From Laburnicola sp. R22_1 (lineage: Eukaryota > Ascomycota > Dothideomycetes > Pleosporales > Didymosphaeriaceae), in contig JACONQ010000005.1 of the NCBI GenBank assembly GCA_014281115.1, positions 1,798,001 through 1,862,000 of the forward strand: DNA of 64,000 nucleotides, written 5' to 3'. Both the position numbers and the translations under genes were made by a program. How positions within the stretch are numbered: position 1 is the stretch's first letter; each line of letters opens with the position of its first letter. The notes under the pieces are model-generated. The model was not told the origin of the DNA. It worked only from the letters and a program-made list of their open reading frames with translations, and searched no databases. Shown piece by piece: positions 32,501 to 42,506 of this stretch.

Positions 32501-33438
32501 AAGGCGTTGAGCCCTCGTCCTTCCTCTACAACGCTTTGATCGGTAAACTTGGCAAAGCCCGGCGCATTGACGACTGCCTCTTTTACTTTTCGGAGATGCG
32601 TAACTTGGGCATTCGTCCTACCAGCGTCACCTACGGCACCATTGTCAATGCTCTATGCCGCGTGAGCGACGAGAAGTTTGCCGAGGAGCTGTTCGAGGAG
32701 ATGGAGACCATGCCCAACTACAAGCCTCGACCCGCGCCATACCACAGCATGATGCAGTTCTTCCTGACCACCAAGCGCGATCGCAGCAAGGTCCTGTCGT
32801 ACTACGAGCGCATGCGTGCAAAGCGTATCGAACCCACCTCGCACACGTACAAGTTGCTCATCGACACCTACGCCACGCTTGAGCCAGTCGACATGGAAGC
32901 CGCCGAGAATGTCCTTGCTCAGATCCGTCAGGCTGGTGCTATCCCCGAAGCAGTGCACTACTCTTCGTTGATTCACGCCAAGGGCTGCGTTCTCCAGGAC
33001 ATGGAAGGTGCTCGTAAGCTTTTCGACACTGTCCTTGCCGACACCCGCATTCGTCCACAGGCTTGCCTCTACCAAGCTCTCTTCGAAGCCATGGTCGCTA
33101 ACCATCAAATTGCCGACACCGAGCCCGTCCTCCGTGACATGCGCCTCCGCGGTGTAGAGATGACACCCTACATCGCGAACTCCCTCATCCACGGCTGGGC
33201 CCTCGTGCACAACATCGAGAAAGCGAAAGCCATCTACGATGCCGTGCCGGAAGTGAAGCGCGAACCCAGCACCTACGAAGCCATGACCCGCGCCTTCATG
33301 GCCGTTGAAGACCGCGCCTCCGCCATGGCCGTTGTCAACGAAGGGCTTTCCCGCGGATACCCTGCCGCTGTCGCCGGCAAGATTCTCGAACTGGTAGGAG
33401 GTGGCCGTGCCGCTCCTGCTGCCGATGTCGCTGCTTGA
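29554..33438 (+). CDS. Large PPR protein, mitochondrial (Cya5-like translation regulator)
   Basis: Single-exon 1294-residue protein. The N-terminus (MVFKSFTLARQSLAKGFTHG) is basic and amphipathic, suggesting mitochondrial import. PPR-type helical hairpins recur: about residues 265-330 (SSAYNALLSAAI, TATYTALIELL), 390-480, and a dense run at about 950-1250 with typical motifs (PSSFLYNALIGKLGKA, PTSVTYGTIVNALCRV, PTSHTYKLLIDTYA, TPYIANSLIHGWA). Such long fungal PPR proteins, annotated as Cya5-like, bind mitochondrial mRNAs; Neurospora cya-5 is needed for cox1 expression. Orthology to CYA5 is inference from length and layout, so no symbol is given. Confidence 0.85.
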   Translation: MVFKSFTLARQSLAKGFTHGYAQSVVASVTQQNPLATFNHDRLRKAGAKQNQHAFASTSTASALKALGTSDSQDSGLAAYYAAWQKHRNVEDKEWSQFQFRKLIEWQPQSAGSKSPAEAESNVIVEEADHDAEIIPTRAGVSRAYSTSQIDDFRKVVSDEQVEEIALAQVDEAIAQEAAKIQALHEASRSGTPVQKEGAVEEARSESPATVADTLVNSTTLSATDSTIAASPIEAVDAHILHLEKLAESEEYGEIPAVFESMIRSGVKPSSSAYNALLSAAINLPKSRHQIVPKALDVYSDMLRRRVTPDTATYTALIELLSTRSLEVVSTKKSLEEKRLRYGGMEEEGKFMLHSNETDYAILSEDGSLSIAIRLFDAAIKVESGRTFSEKTYRMLVTACAEGARVEDMVRIFAHMESRSVIPAPETFVPMIHAFGKSGDLKSAVECYDEYKALAISNDNGAITLARKDNEVYAALIRAYAICDRMEGGWKFLSKIEKGLSTPEEVASIRDTVSLEAFVPEWLNRGAFHEAFVHATENLSPQARETAMAAICIKAADNNATAIASDAFDALSAEVDLSRPAMAMGAMHIRNGNIEAAEVFWRMLELSPTKPAFIEPTAMHSIALIGSGQAERGLCQGRQMFARIRDSQSASNQDKMEVVEHIDEAIEVMGQFMMKRGIILPPRASMELMWTMIENGGLVTPVAHHLLAGLGPEAVSQLSFVDITLLMQVQSGIILNSAEVDIAHAARFSHLLEVITSTGAPVNKATSGLVERVLAVLDRGDLQHRWYNYKHPVPESIYSPAPFAAYPVQPPVPVAPTFEDSFDPYAANTDNKGSVTITELLEKTHGRPASHLNEALIKFKNMRRAGRHPRFFTYAKLITAAAKEDRLNLAHDILNLAKQDVPLLTQYRIVRYGWVTILDAMVAACLTTGRRDLAAQYHKDLLDMGAAPTANTFGLYITTLKESAKTFDEATEAVKIFLRAKAEGVEPSSFLYNALIGKLGKARRIDDCLFYFSEMRNLGIRPTSVTYGTIVNALCRVSDEKFAEELFEEMETMPNYKPRPAPYHSMMQFFLTTKRDRSKVLSYYERMRAKRIEPTSHTYKLLIDTYATLEPVDMEAAENVLAQIRQAGAIPEAVHYSSLIHAKGCVLQDMEGARKLFDTVLADTRIRPQACLYQALFEAMVANHQIADTEPVLRDMRLRGVEMTPYIANSLIHGWALVHNIEKAKAIYDAVPEVKREPSTYEAMTRAFMAVEDRASAMAVVNEGLSRGYPAAVAGKILELVGGGRAAPAADVAA

Positions 33439-34978
33439 TCGCTGCTTGATCGGTTCTTTCCTCCTTCGGTTCCGTTCAACATTCCCCTGGGTTCTAGACT
33501 TGTTTTATCTCCTTTGTAATCCCGTTTTCTCCTGCAACGGCCGCTTTTAATCGAGTTTTGCCCCTGCAATATACCTCGGACTGCGCATTGTTCTTACAGT
33601 GCTTGCTCTGACGGACGCAGCTGGGCACCTTTTATCTGTCTTTTTGGGAAAAAGTCGCTTTTACTTTTTCTTCAGTTGTCTTGTGTAAAAGCGACGGCGT
33701 TTTCAACGGATCTGGCGAGAAGTGGGAAAGGACATATATCCCATACTCGCAGGGTTGCTGGTCGGTCGGTCGGTCGGTTTGGGAGTTGGGTCTGGCCAGC
33801 AGCGTCGTCGACGTCGTCGGCGAATACTATGGGATGGCAGGATGGCGGTTTGTGTTTGTACATTAGGTTGGTTGTGTGTGTGTGTGTGTGTGTGCGTATG
33901 ATGGTTTTTTCCCTCGAGTTGGGCACTTGCATTTTGAGCTGAGCGCGTTGTTGAGCTGTCTCTTTTGCATGTATGAATACCCGGGAATTGTACCATCTCC
34001 TCTCTAGAATGGGGCGGGTGTGTGTGGGTTTCGGGTGCATTGGGGTTAGAATAAAAACACCCCCACGCTATAAATAAAGGGTTGTGGATGGCAATGGAAA
34101 AGAATTTTGAAATTTGGTTTGTTTGTTTTTGGTGTGATTGTGAAATATATGTGTGAGGAGTACGATGATGATCCTAAAGTGTTCCTGCTCCTGTTGTCAA
34201 AGTCTGCAAAAAGCGGAGGAAAACAATGGAAAGAGTTATCACTTTTTCTACATCTGATGCTGGGTCTTGTTGGGGTAGGTCAGGCTATGCCATGCCATGT
34301 CTCTGGGCTATACGAGGATGAAGTAAATAGTTAGACTTGCAAGATGAGGGTTTGGCCTGTTTGCTGGTTGATTCATTATCTCGACAGATTAGTTAGGTAC
34401 GAAGTTGGATAGTTTTTGTGTGGAAGCAAGCGTCTATGTTTGATGTGTTGGGGTTTTAATGGGAGATGGGGTTGTAGCTGGCTGGGCTTAGGGGTGATGC
34501 TGCAACAGTGTTGGGTATTTGCGATGATGGCTTGCCTGTGTTGGCTTGGCTGCATTGGATGGGCTTGAGGATTCAAGCGTTTTTGGGGTAAACGTGGGGG
34601 GCGCAGACGCTCGCACTGCCCTGCACTGCAATCTTTAGCCCGGACGAGGGGTTCAGGTGCAGATTTTAGGAGTGTTTATTGGTCGAAGAGCGGTGGGTGT
34701 GGGCAAGGCTGAAGTTCTTGACCGGTTTGTCGACCTAAACCCTAACCCGGACGCACAGACATGAGTTCACTTTCACTGCACCGAGGTAAGAAGGAACGCA
34801 ACTGACTCTCACTTGTCAGGGGCTTGAAGCGCGGTGAGAGGTACCATTCCACTCCACGCCACCCAAACATTGAGTCCCGCCATCCAATCAGCGCCCCGCA
34901 CAAATCCCGACACTAAATCCGACCTCTGACCTCACCTCTCCCTCCACCACCAAACCATCAACACCCCTAACCGCCAAA
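33439..34978. other. Gene-free GT-rich spacer with microsatellites
   Basis: 1.54 kb, no gene. It contains a (GTCG)n run at 33761-33777, a (TG)n run of about 11 units at 33873-33894, and a telomere-like AAACCCTAACCC at 34737-34748. The plus strand from 33750 to 34600 is strongly G/T-rich. Confidence 0.6.
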
Positions 34979-35929
34979 ATGCCGCCCGCCCTCGACACCC
35001 TCCCGCCCGAAATACTCTTCAACGTCCTCTCATACGCCGACCCTTTCTGCCTCTCGCCCCTCCCCAATCACCCCCTCTTCACCGTCGCCGCAACATGCCG
35101 CCAGCTCTGCTCGACCGTCGAGGAGTACTCCCGCAGCCTCCTCAAGCAACACGCCAACTTCACACCTCCCAAGAAGACCAAGTCAGGTGCCTTTGCCTGC
35201 AGGAAGAGGTGGATCAAGTGGCTGACGGAGACGTGTCAGCTGTGCGGCAAGAAGAGTGTGCGGAGGGCGATTCTGGACCCGGGCATGACGTGCTGTATGA
35301 AGTGTGATAGAACGAAGATCCCTAAGACGGTATGTACGCGTGGAATTTCGCTTGTGTTCACATATGGTGCGCATTGTATGGTATAGCCCGAGCTAACGTA
35401 CGTGCAACAGACAATGACAGACGCAAGCAGCATACATGGCCTCTCGAAGCTCGACCTCTTCACACCCAACGTCCTTCATCCGACGCTACCACCCCTCGAT
35501 GTCGGCGTATACACCCTTATGGGCGGCACCACGTGCATGATATCTACGTCCTCGGTCGACGCGCGCAAAGCACACATCGCGGGCCTCCTCGGCGCCTCCG
35601 CGCAGGACCAAGGGTTCCTCCGGCGCCGCGTCGCAAAGCACAATCGCATCATCGAGCAGGCGGGCATAGCACACGACTTTCGTGACGGCTATGTACAGTG
35701 GGTTCACTCGCGGGGTAAATTGGTTGATCTGGCGTGGGCGCATCTGATGGGGCAGTCGCTACGGAACGAGGATGTGCACCAGCGGCTTTTGAAGGATTGG
35801 ACCCAGACGAAGAAAGCGCACGACAATAAGAAAGAGCGTGCGAAGACGAGCCTGAGGGAGCAGTGGTCCCAGATGGGCATGCAATTGGAGTGGGAGGACT
35901 TGCCGGAAGAGGTGCTGAAGGGGTGGTAG
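34979..35929 (+). CDS. F-box-like protein with cysteine cluster
   Basis: Two exons (34979..35329, 35411..35929), 289 residues. The N-terminus resembles an F-box (LDTLPPEILFNVLSYADP... VAATCRQLCSTVEEYSRSLLKQH), suggesting an SCF adaptor. It is followed by a putative zinc-binding cluster, CQLCGKKSVRRAILDPGMTCCMKCD (C-x2-C ... C-C-x2-C) at about residues 88-112 (key cysteines only; the span is continuous in the sequence). The rest is charged and helical, ending WEDLPEEVLKGW. I do not recognise a named family; hypothetical F-box proteins of this plan exist in ascomycetes, but substrate and role are unknown. Confidence 0.75.
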
Positions 35930-36162
35930 AATGCGCGGCTTCGCTTGGCCTGAGCTGGCAGGCTTGATGCATGGCTCGTGGATCTGCTGCTGGAGCTGGG
36001 CTGGCGATATGGCGGTGCCGATGGCCTCGCGGCGGTTTGTTCCCATGATGGGAATTTTTACGCGTTACGGACTGGCAGGAACATATGATACCCACTGTAG
36101 ACTTCTTAATGACCTGATGGCGAGCGTGGCTCATGCATTCTGTCTGTGCGCTATGGTGGTGT

Positions 36163-36921
36163 CTAATGATCGTCGCGTAGCGCTTTGTCGTAGCCCTCCT
36201 TCGCCTCGAGCTGGGCGTTGGAGTCGAGGTAGAGCTGGCTCGTGGTGGGGCGCTTGAAGAGCTCTACGAGGGTCCTCTCGTTCGGCTCGGTGATCAAGCA
36301 GTAGACAAGGACGTCGAAGCCGGGATTGCAGGAGGGGATGTTCACCCCCGAGAATTTCTTTGACTGGACCACGTCGGAGACGTACTGCGTGATGTGCGTG
36401 ATGATGAAGTTTTTTACTGGGTTGAACTACGCCTTCGCCTGGTCCTTTGGGTCCATCGCCTCCATCGCCCTGAGCACCCAGTCGCGGCTCTTGGTCACGC
36501 TGAAGAGGAAGAAGATCATGAACTGGGACTCGCCGTCCAACTCCGCGTCGCTCATCCTCTTCATGAGAATCGGGTAGAGGTGCGAGTTCATTTTGCCGAA
36601 GACGGCCCATACCTTAGCTCCCTCTTCGACAACATGTACTCCTCCGAGTCCTTTGACTTGTACAGCCTCTTGAGCGCCTCCGACATGGTCACCATGATGG
36701 TGCACCATGAGGGAGGGTGCCTAGGCCGCCTTGCTGCTGCTTGCGCTCTCGGATATGTTCACGAGGTTGTTCTAGGATGTCGGGCTCGGGCTCATCGTCG
36801 TCGTCGGAATTCTTCTCGTCGCCGCACTCGTCGACGCGTTGGTGTCGGTCTGGGAGGTGAGGGGCACGGAGCTGGGCAACTTGGACGAGCGGTTCCTCTT
36901 CCTGTTGCGGCCGGAGGGCAT
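36163..36921 (-). pseudogene. Decayed gene of unknown function
   Basis: Strongly coding-like minus-strand sequence broken across frames. It starts MPSGRNRKRNRSSKLPSS (ATG at 36921), shifts into an acidic/basic stretch (KNSDDDDEPEPDILEQPREH), shifts again to MVTMSEALKRLYKSKDSEEY, and again to KVWAVFGKMNSHLYPILMKR. That frame then continues past one TAG (after DPKDQAKA) into FNPVKNFIITHITQYVSDVV and runs to the stop at 36163. At least three frameshifts and one nonsense codon. I recognise no family. The charged N-terminus followed by a helical domain could suit a nuclear protein, but that is speculation. Confidence 0.55.
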
Positions 36922-37989
36922 CAAGTGGATGAGGTAGTCGAGTTAGACATAGGAGGTCTTCTTATTTTCACATCCGCACCGCTCTCTGCGCTCGTAAAGA
37001 GCCTTGCTCTAGGTGGCCGCTCGTAGTGTAAGGATTCCTCCCACTTTTGCAGCCACATCTGGCGATTCTAAGGCTGCATTTCGCTGTTGATAGAAATCTC
37101 TATGTGCGTGCGCGACATCGTAGCGTTGGGTGGGGGAGTGTCATGTACAACGCTGATGACATCTACGGTTTACAGTGCTACGCCATAAGTCGAAGAGTGC
37201 GCGACAACTTTATCATTGGATAACTAACATTAAGGCCACGCAGAAGGGAAGAACAAGACTAAATAGGAAGACATGAGTGAGTGAGAATCATTTCATTGAT
37301 GCGAGGTCGACATTTATGTCGATATGTATGATGTATGTATGTATGGCATTGAGGACCACAACCTTCATAGACAAACCAACAACCAGAGCAACCAACCATA
37401 CTAGAGACATAGTGCACATGGCACCCAACCACCAAGCCACCAAGTGTCCAGGACTTCCACCAACATGGACCAACTTTCAAAGTACAAAGCACAAAGGCTA
37501 AGACCAGGACCATTTAACCATCCAGAAGAACATCCACCAAAGCAAATGAAAACCATTTCAACATGCGCGAGACAAACACCGAAGACCGTCCAATGCTGTT
37601 CTGTCTTTGACCTGACTCCGAAGAGCGCCGGACAGAGTGCAGCTTCCAACCAGACCATCCAACCATCCAACCCAAAGGGACCCTGTGGCCTTGAACCACA
37701 CCCTGTGCCAGTGTCGAAATTCCATGATGTTCCAATCGATCGAGCTCAACGCTACATCTATCCGCAGATAGAGAGCGCCCAGGAGATTTGTCGCTGGCGA
37801 ATCTCCTGTCCGGTGCCGTGCTTTTCGCACTTCGGTTCGGTCGCATGCGGGGTTGGTGAGAGGTGAGAGCAGATGCAGCATCAGGGTCGTGGTCGCGCTC
37901 ATGCTGGTCTGCTGTGATGGAGGTGGGTGAGATGGGTTGGTGTCGAGTTGGGCTTGGGTGGAGAAGGTTGACATAGGTGATGGTTGATC

Positions 37990-38260
37990 ATGTCGACATG
38001 GATGAGTGATGACCAAGGTCGACATGAGTGAGGAAGGTCGACATGAGTGAGGAAGGTCGACATGAGTGAGGAAGGTCGACATGACTGAGTGATAGCCAAG
38101 GTCGACATGACTGAGGAAGGTCGACATGATGGAAGAGGGTCGACATGGATGGAGAAGGTCGACATGATGGAAGAAGGCCGACATGAGGTGAGGAAGGCCG
38201 ACATGAATGAAGAAGGTCGACATGAAGTGAAGATGTAGACCAAGGCCGACATGAAGTAAA
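37990..38260. repeat. Minisatellite, 19-bp unit with core GGTCGACATGA
   Basis: About a dozen units with the core GGTCGACATG (variant GGCCGACATG in the right half). GTCGAC occurs at 37992, 38018, 38037, 38056, 38075, 38101, 38120, 38139 and 38158, so the spacing is 19 bp with occasional 26-bp units. Typical unit: GACATGAGTGAGGAAGGTC. Units drift from left to right, so this is an old array with a homogenised core of 19-bp copies. Confidence 0.9.
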
Positions 38261-38567
38261 TCCAAGTCCAACTCGACAAGGTGCAACACCAAAGACCAAT
38301 GACGAAGTGGTCAAGGTAGACAGAGGTTGATGTTGTTGACACAACACAACCTCAACCTCAGTGTCGAAGTCAAAGTACAACACATGATGTCATACATCGC
38401 GACAATCTAAACAACAGTTAGTCTCAACCAAACTCAACCCAAACAGTCAAGATACTCACAGAGAATCGTCTGAACTCAGACAAAACACAACTGACCAGTC
38501 TTGCAGACAACTTTGCGATCAAGTCAAGCGCAGTAGGGAGAAAGGGAGACAGAGCAGGTGGGGTGGG

Positions 38568-38622
38568 CGGGTTTATATACTCGGAGGGGAGCGTCCGTGC
38601 GCGCTAAGCGAGGACTAGCGCC
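38568..38622 (-). promoter_or_regulatory. Promoter-like block A (TATA box plus shared motifs)
   Basis: Read on the minus strand: GGCGCTAGTC, CTCGCTTAGC, GCGCACGGA, a 14-nt C-rich spacer, then TATATAAACCCG followed by a pyrimidine-rich leader. The order and spacing match block B at 41866-41922. Transcription from it would run leftward into the minisatellite. No coding gene is identified downstream. Confidence 0.5.
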
Positions 38623-39663
38623 GTCTCTGGATCACAGGCGTGGTTGCCTGGGAGGTGAATGAGGTGCTGGATCACGGATTTGGCTGGATTAGGCTTAGGG
38701 GCATGATCTGGAGGGTGCTGGTGACGTCGTTGGAAGGTTCTCTGACGCTGTAGGGGTGGCTGGAAGGTTCTATGGCCTGGTGGGCGTTTGCAGATGGCGG
38801 AGGAGTGACGTCGGAGGGAGGAGAGGGTGGCTGGCGTACGGCAACTTATACCCACATCTAACGAGCCAATGGCTAGGCTTGGGTATATAGTTATCAAGGA
38901 TTGAGGACAGGAGCTCACGCCGGCAAGGTCTTGTTAGATAGCAAGGCATCGTGAGAAGTAGTAGTTGAGATTGCTCATCGAGTGGCTGTACAAGTGTCGT
39001 CGGGGTTCAGGTGTAACAATCTAACCACACAACACGATGGCCCTTCAACGGAGCTCGTCTGTAACGAGAGGAACGCTCTCTCTCTCTTCGCTCATAGCAA
39101 AGTTACACGACCAGTACTCATCCAGTGTACTCATCCAGTGTACTGTCTGAATGCCTATCAGCCATGCCCCAACACAACAAAAACTTGAAAAAAATAGCAT
39201 CACACTCACCACACACCGCAAACCCTAGTAACCTACCTATATCATAAGCCTCAACAATTGTATAAATCACATATCGTCCCTGATATAGCGATTCAATCAG
39301 AGCATGCTAAACATATGCTGACGACTAATTGAAAACAACTCGCCACGGCACAATTAATCAACCGCAATATTCAAATCAGTAACATGTGGAAGCAAGATCG
39401 ACAAGCTAGAGGGTTAGACTACTACTTGCTTGTACATCTGTACTTCATAATCGTCTCGTAGGTATGGCAAGAGACTCTCGCCCAATATGAACTGCAGAGA
39501 CCAACCTGCGAGAGACAGAACACATATAGCGTAGTATAAGAACGAAGAAACCTCGCCGAAGCGACCAAATCTTTTAAACTGCAAGTAGAAGATCTATAAC
39601 ACCAACCTCTAAACCAGCCATAGCACAAACCCGCCCATCACCTCTACTCTACTCTATCCTATT

Positions 39664-41421
39664 CTACCGTACGCCCTTCTCAGCAGCCTGCAACTCAGCC
39701 TCCACCTCCGCGATGACCACCTTCCTCACGCCCTCCCACCCATCCGCCTTCTTCACAAGATTGACCCTCCTCGGCTTGTCCTCCAACCCCTTGAACTCAT
39801 CCGGCAAGACCTTTTCCTCAAAGTACGCCGTATCATCCGGCAGCGCCTGCTCAACCGCATTGCTAAACTTGGCCGGATGCGCGGTAGCGAGCGAAATGTG
39901 GTGCGTGGAAGGCGGCTTAGATACCTCTGCGGAGCGCAGCGCGGCCGCGACGCCAATGGCAGAATGCGGGTCAAGGACGTAGTTCTTAGAAGAAGGCGCA
40001 GAGAAGATTTGCCGGATGGAGGCGATGGTTTCCTCGTCGCTGACGCGGTACGATGTGAAGTCTGCCTGGGCAGCGCTCAGTATCTGCTTGTCGACACCGA
40101 AGCCGCCCTTGGCCTTGAGGTCGTTGAGCCAATTCTTGACGTGGTCACCCGCCTGCGCGCGGCGCTGGGAGACCGCATCCGCAGACGTGCTGTACACCTC
40201 ATATGAAAGGAACCAGAGCAACCGCTCGAAGTTGGACGAGACGAGGATGTCCATTGCGGGACTCAGCGTCTCCTTTACGCCGCTCTCGTGCGCCTTGACG
40301 CCGTCCTCGGGCAGGCCGCCTTCGGCTTCTTTGCCGTATACGGGGTGCTTCTCGTACTTGCCGGACTCCCAGAATCGGTGGAGAATATCGTTCTCATTGG
40401 TGGCAATGACGAGCTTTTCGGCCGGCAGGCCCATGCGCTTCGCGAAATAACCCGCGAGGATATCGCCGAAGTTACCCGTGGGCACTACGAAGCGCACGGT
40501 GGACGCTGGAAGAAACGACTGTTGCCGGATGAGGTTGAAGTACGAGTAAAAGAAGTAGGTGATCTGTGCGAGGATGCGCGCCCAGTTGATGGAGTTCACG
40601 GCAGCGAGACGGTGTGTCTTGTTGATCTTTGGGTCGGCGAAGAGCGCCTTGACGAAGTCCTGGATGCGCTGTTAGTTGCTATCCTCGTGCATGCTCGCGG
40701 TGGGAGATGTACCTGGCAGTCGTCGAACGTGCCGTCCACAGCCAAATTATGCACGTTGGCGTCCATGACCGTCGTCATTTGTGCTTCCTGAATCGCGCTG
40801 ACCTTGCCGTGTGGGTGCATTATGAAAACGGACACGTCCTTCTTGCCCCTCAGGCCGTAGATGGCCGCAGACCCAGTGTCTCCGCTCGTCGCACCAATAA
40901 CGGTGAGATGTTCTCTATCCCGTCCCGTCTTGCCCTCATTCCTGCGGACGAGGAAGTACTCGAACAGGTTTCCGAGGAACTGCAGCGCGACATCTTTGAA
41001 CGCGAATGTAGGCCCGTGGAACAGCTCCAGCAAATGTATGTTCTTGTCCTTGTCGAGGGTCACGGTCGGAGTGACGTCTTTTGTGCGGAAGGTAGAGTAG
41101 CTGCGGCGGATGATGTCTTTCAGATCGGCGGCAGGGATCTCAGAAGATGAGATGTAGAGGGAGAATACCTCGTATGCGAGGTCTTCGAAGGAGAGGTCGT
41201 GCCATTTGGTAGCCCAGTCGCTGGGCAGAGTGGGGATCTCTTCTGGGATGAACAGGCCGCCATCGGAGGCCAGACCCTTGAGCACGACTTCCTCGAAGGA
41301 GAACTGCGAGCTATTAGGTCACTGTTGCGGTACGTGGAGCTCTGGCGTGGACGCGTCTCACATCATAGGATCCTCCCCGAGTGCTCAGGTAGCGCTGGGA
41401 CGCGGTATGTGAGGATGGCAT
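39664..41421 (-). CDS. THR4: Threonine synthase
   Basis: PLP-dependent conversion of O-phosphohomoserine to threonine (cytosol). Three exons (complement of 41362..41421, 40713..41303, 39664..40668), 551 residues. Exon 1 supplies the conserved SQRYLSTRGGSYD, joined to FSFEEVVLKGLASDGGLFIP. The PLP lysine lies in HGPTFAFKDVALQFLGN (Lys about 123; yeast Lys124). IGATSGDTGSAAIYG is the phosphate-binding loop, and VPTGNFGDILAGYFAKRMG is the second cofactor contact. Length is slightly above yeast Thr4 (514). Flanked on both sides by the mirrored promoter-like blocks A and B, but its own promoter is at 41422-41860. Confidence 0.94.
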
Positions 41422-42506
41422 TGCGGCAGCTGCTCGAGTCAAAGCTGGAGGTCCGAGTTGAAGTGCGGAGGAAAACGAGAGGCTTCAGGAACACCAATGA
41501 TGTGATGCGCGTTGCAGTCTACAGTCGCCGTGGGGCATTACCATGGAAGTCGGACCGCTATCGCAGCACTCCCAAAAAAATTCCAACCCGTCATTGGCCG
41601 TCATAGCGAACCGTGGGCTAGCTTTCCGAACTTTGACTTTGTGAGACTTTACGAATTTATGTCACGGACAGACACTTGAATCGAGCACGTCTTCGATGCG
41701 GTCAATTGCACGTCGACTCTACAAAAGCTCTTCGCATCACGGTGCACACTGCGAACGGTGACGCCCGCGGCTGCACCCTGCCCCACCTGCAACCTTCTGG
41801 CGGGCAGCCGGCGACATCGGCTCGGAGAAACGCCGGACCGCAGAGCAAACTTTTGGCGCTAATTAGGCGCTAGCCAGCTAAGCGAGGGCTCCGTGCGCGC
41901 CTCCCACCGCTATATAAACCCGTCTCCCCTCGCCCTCTTCTTCTCTTTTCATGTCGACTTTACTTCATGTGAGCAACCCCCAATAGCTACCACCTCCCCT
42001 CGAGCTGCCGCTGACCATGCCTCCAGAGAATCATTTCTATAGTAAACGTCCTCTTCTGAGCTTCTCACAGAAGCCACAGAATCGCCATCCTGGCTGATGA
42101 GTATCAGCCTCGATGTCCCGGAGTGAGGCCTTATTACGTTTGCTTCGGCGAGCGTGGCGATGATCTTCAGCCAACTGGATGTCGGGCTTCGGCCGGTCTG
42201 GAAGGCAGGATGTTGAGTGCAATCTGACAGGTTCTTTTTTTCGTCGGCTGTTCTGGCATTGCTGGACTGTTGAAGAAGAAAATTTTGCGTGGTCTGTGCG
42301 GAGTCTTGTCCACCCCGAGCAATGTTGACGTACGGTCGCGACGTATGATGCATGCTTCGTGTCTGCACTGCAAAAGTGATGCTTAGCTTGCACGTCTGGT
42401 GATCTGTGTCTTTCTAATTAAGCTGTCTAACCGCGCTGTTCGCTATACCGGTCCGCTGCTGGAGGAACGACCTGCGCTCACATGTCACAAGTTGGGATTT
42501 GTTTCC
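41422..42506. other. Upstream region of THR4 with promoter-like block B
   Basis: Holds the THR4 promoter and block B. Downstream of block B an ATG at 41951 opens MSTLLH and then meets GTGAGC, a good splice donor; a CTGAC branch and CAG follow about 50 nt later, but the joined frame stops soon. Minus-strand ORFs at 41949-42393 have no domain. No protein gene is supported. Confidence 0.45.
41866..41922 (+). promoter_or_regulatory. Promoter-like block B (mirror of block A)
   Basis: GGCGCTAGCC (41866), GCTAAGCGAG (41877), TCCGTGCGC (41890), then a 12-nt C-rich spacer and TATATAAACCCG (41911-41922), followed by a CT-rich leader and ATGTCGACTTTACTTCATGT, which repeats the minisatellite core in its minus-strand form. 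Same architecture as block A, opposite genomic orientation. Confidence 0.5.

Larger units (their letters stand above)
36922..39663. other. Gene-free region containing minisatellite and promoter-like block
   Basis: 2.7 kb with no supportable protein gene. Minus-strand ORFs of 110-244 codons at 37514-38383 are products of the minisatellite, whose 19-bp unit is open in several frames. Other contents (minisatellite, TATA block at 38.57 kb) are listed separately. 38.6-39.6 kb shows nothing notable. Confidence 0.5.

Noticed and set aside
32653..33210. 185-codon minus-strand ORF
   Set aside because: Antisense shadow of the PPR gene.
37558..38292. 244-codon minus-strand ORF with repeated STFLTHVDLP-like peptides
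   Set aside because: Product of the 19-bp minisatellite; the repeat does not keep a frame (19 is not a multiple of 3) and peptide units change along the array.
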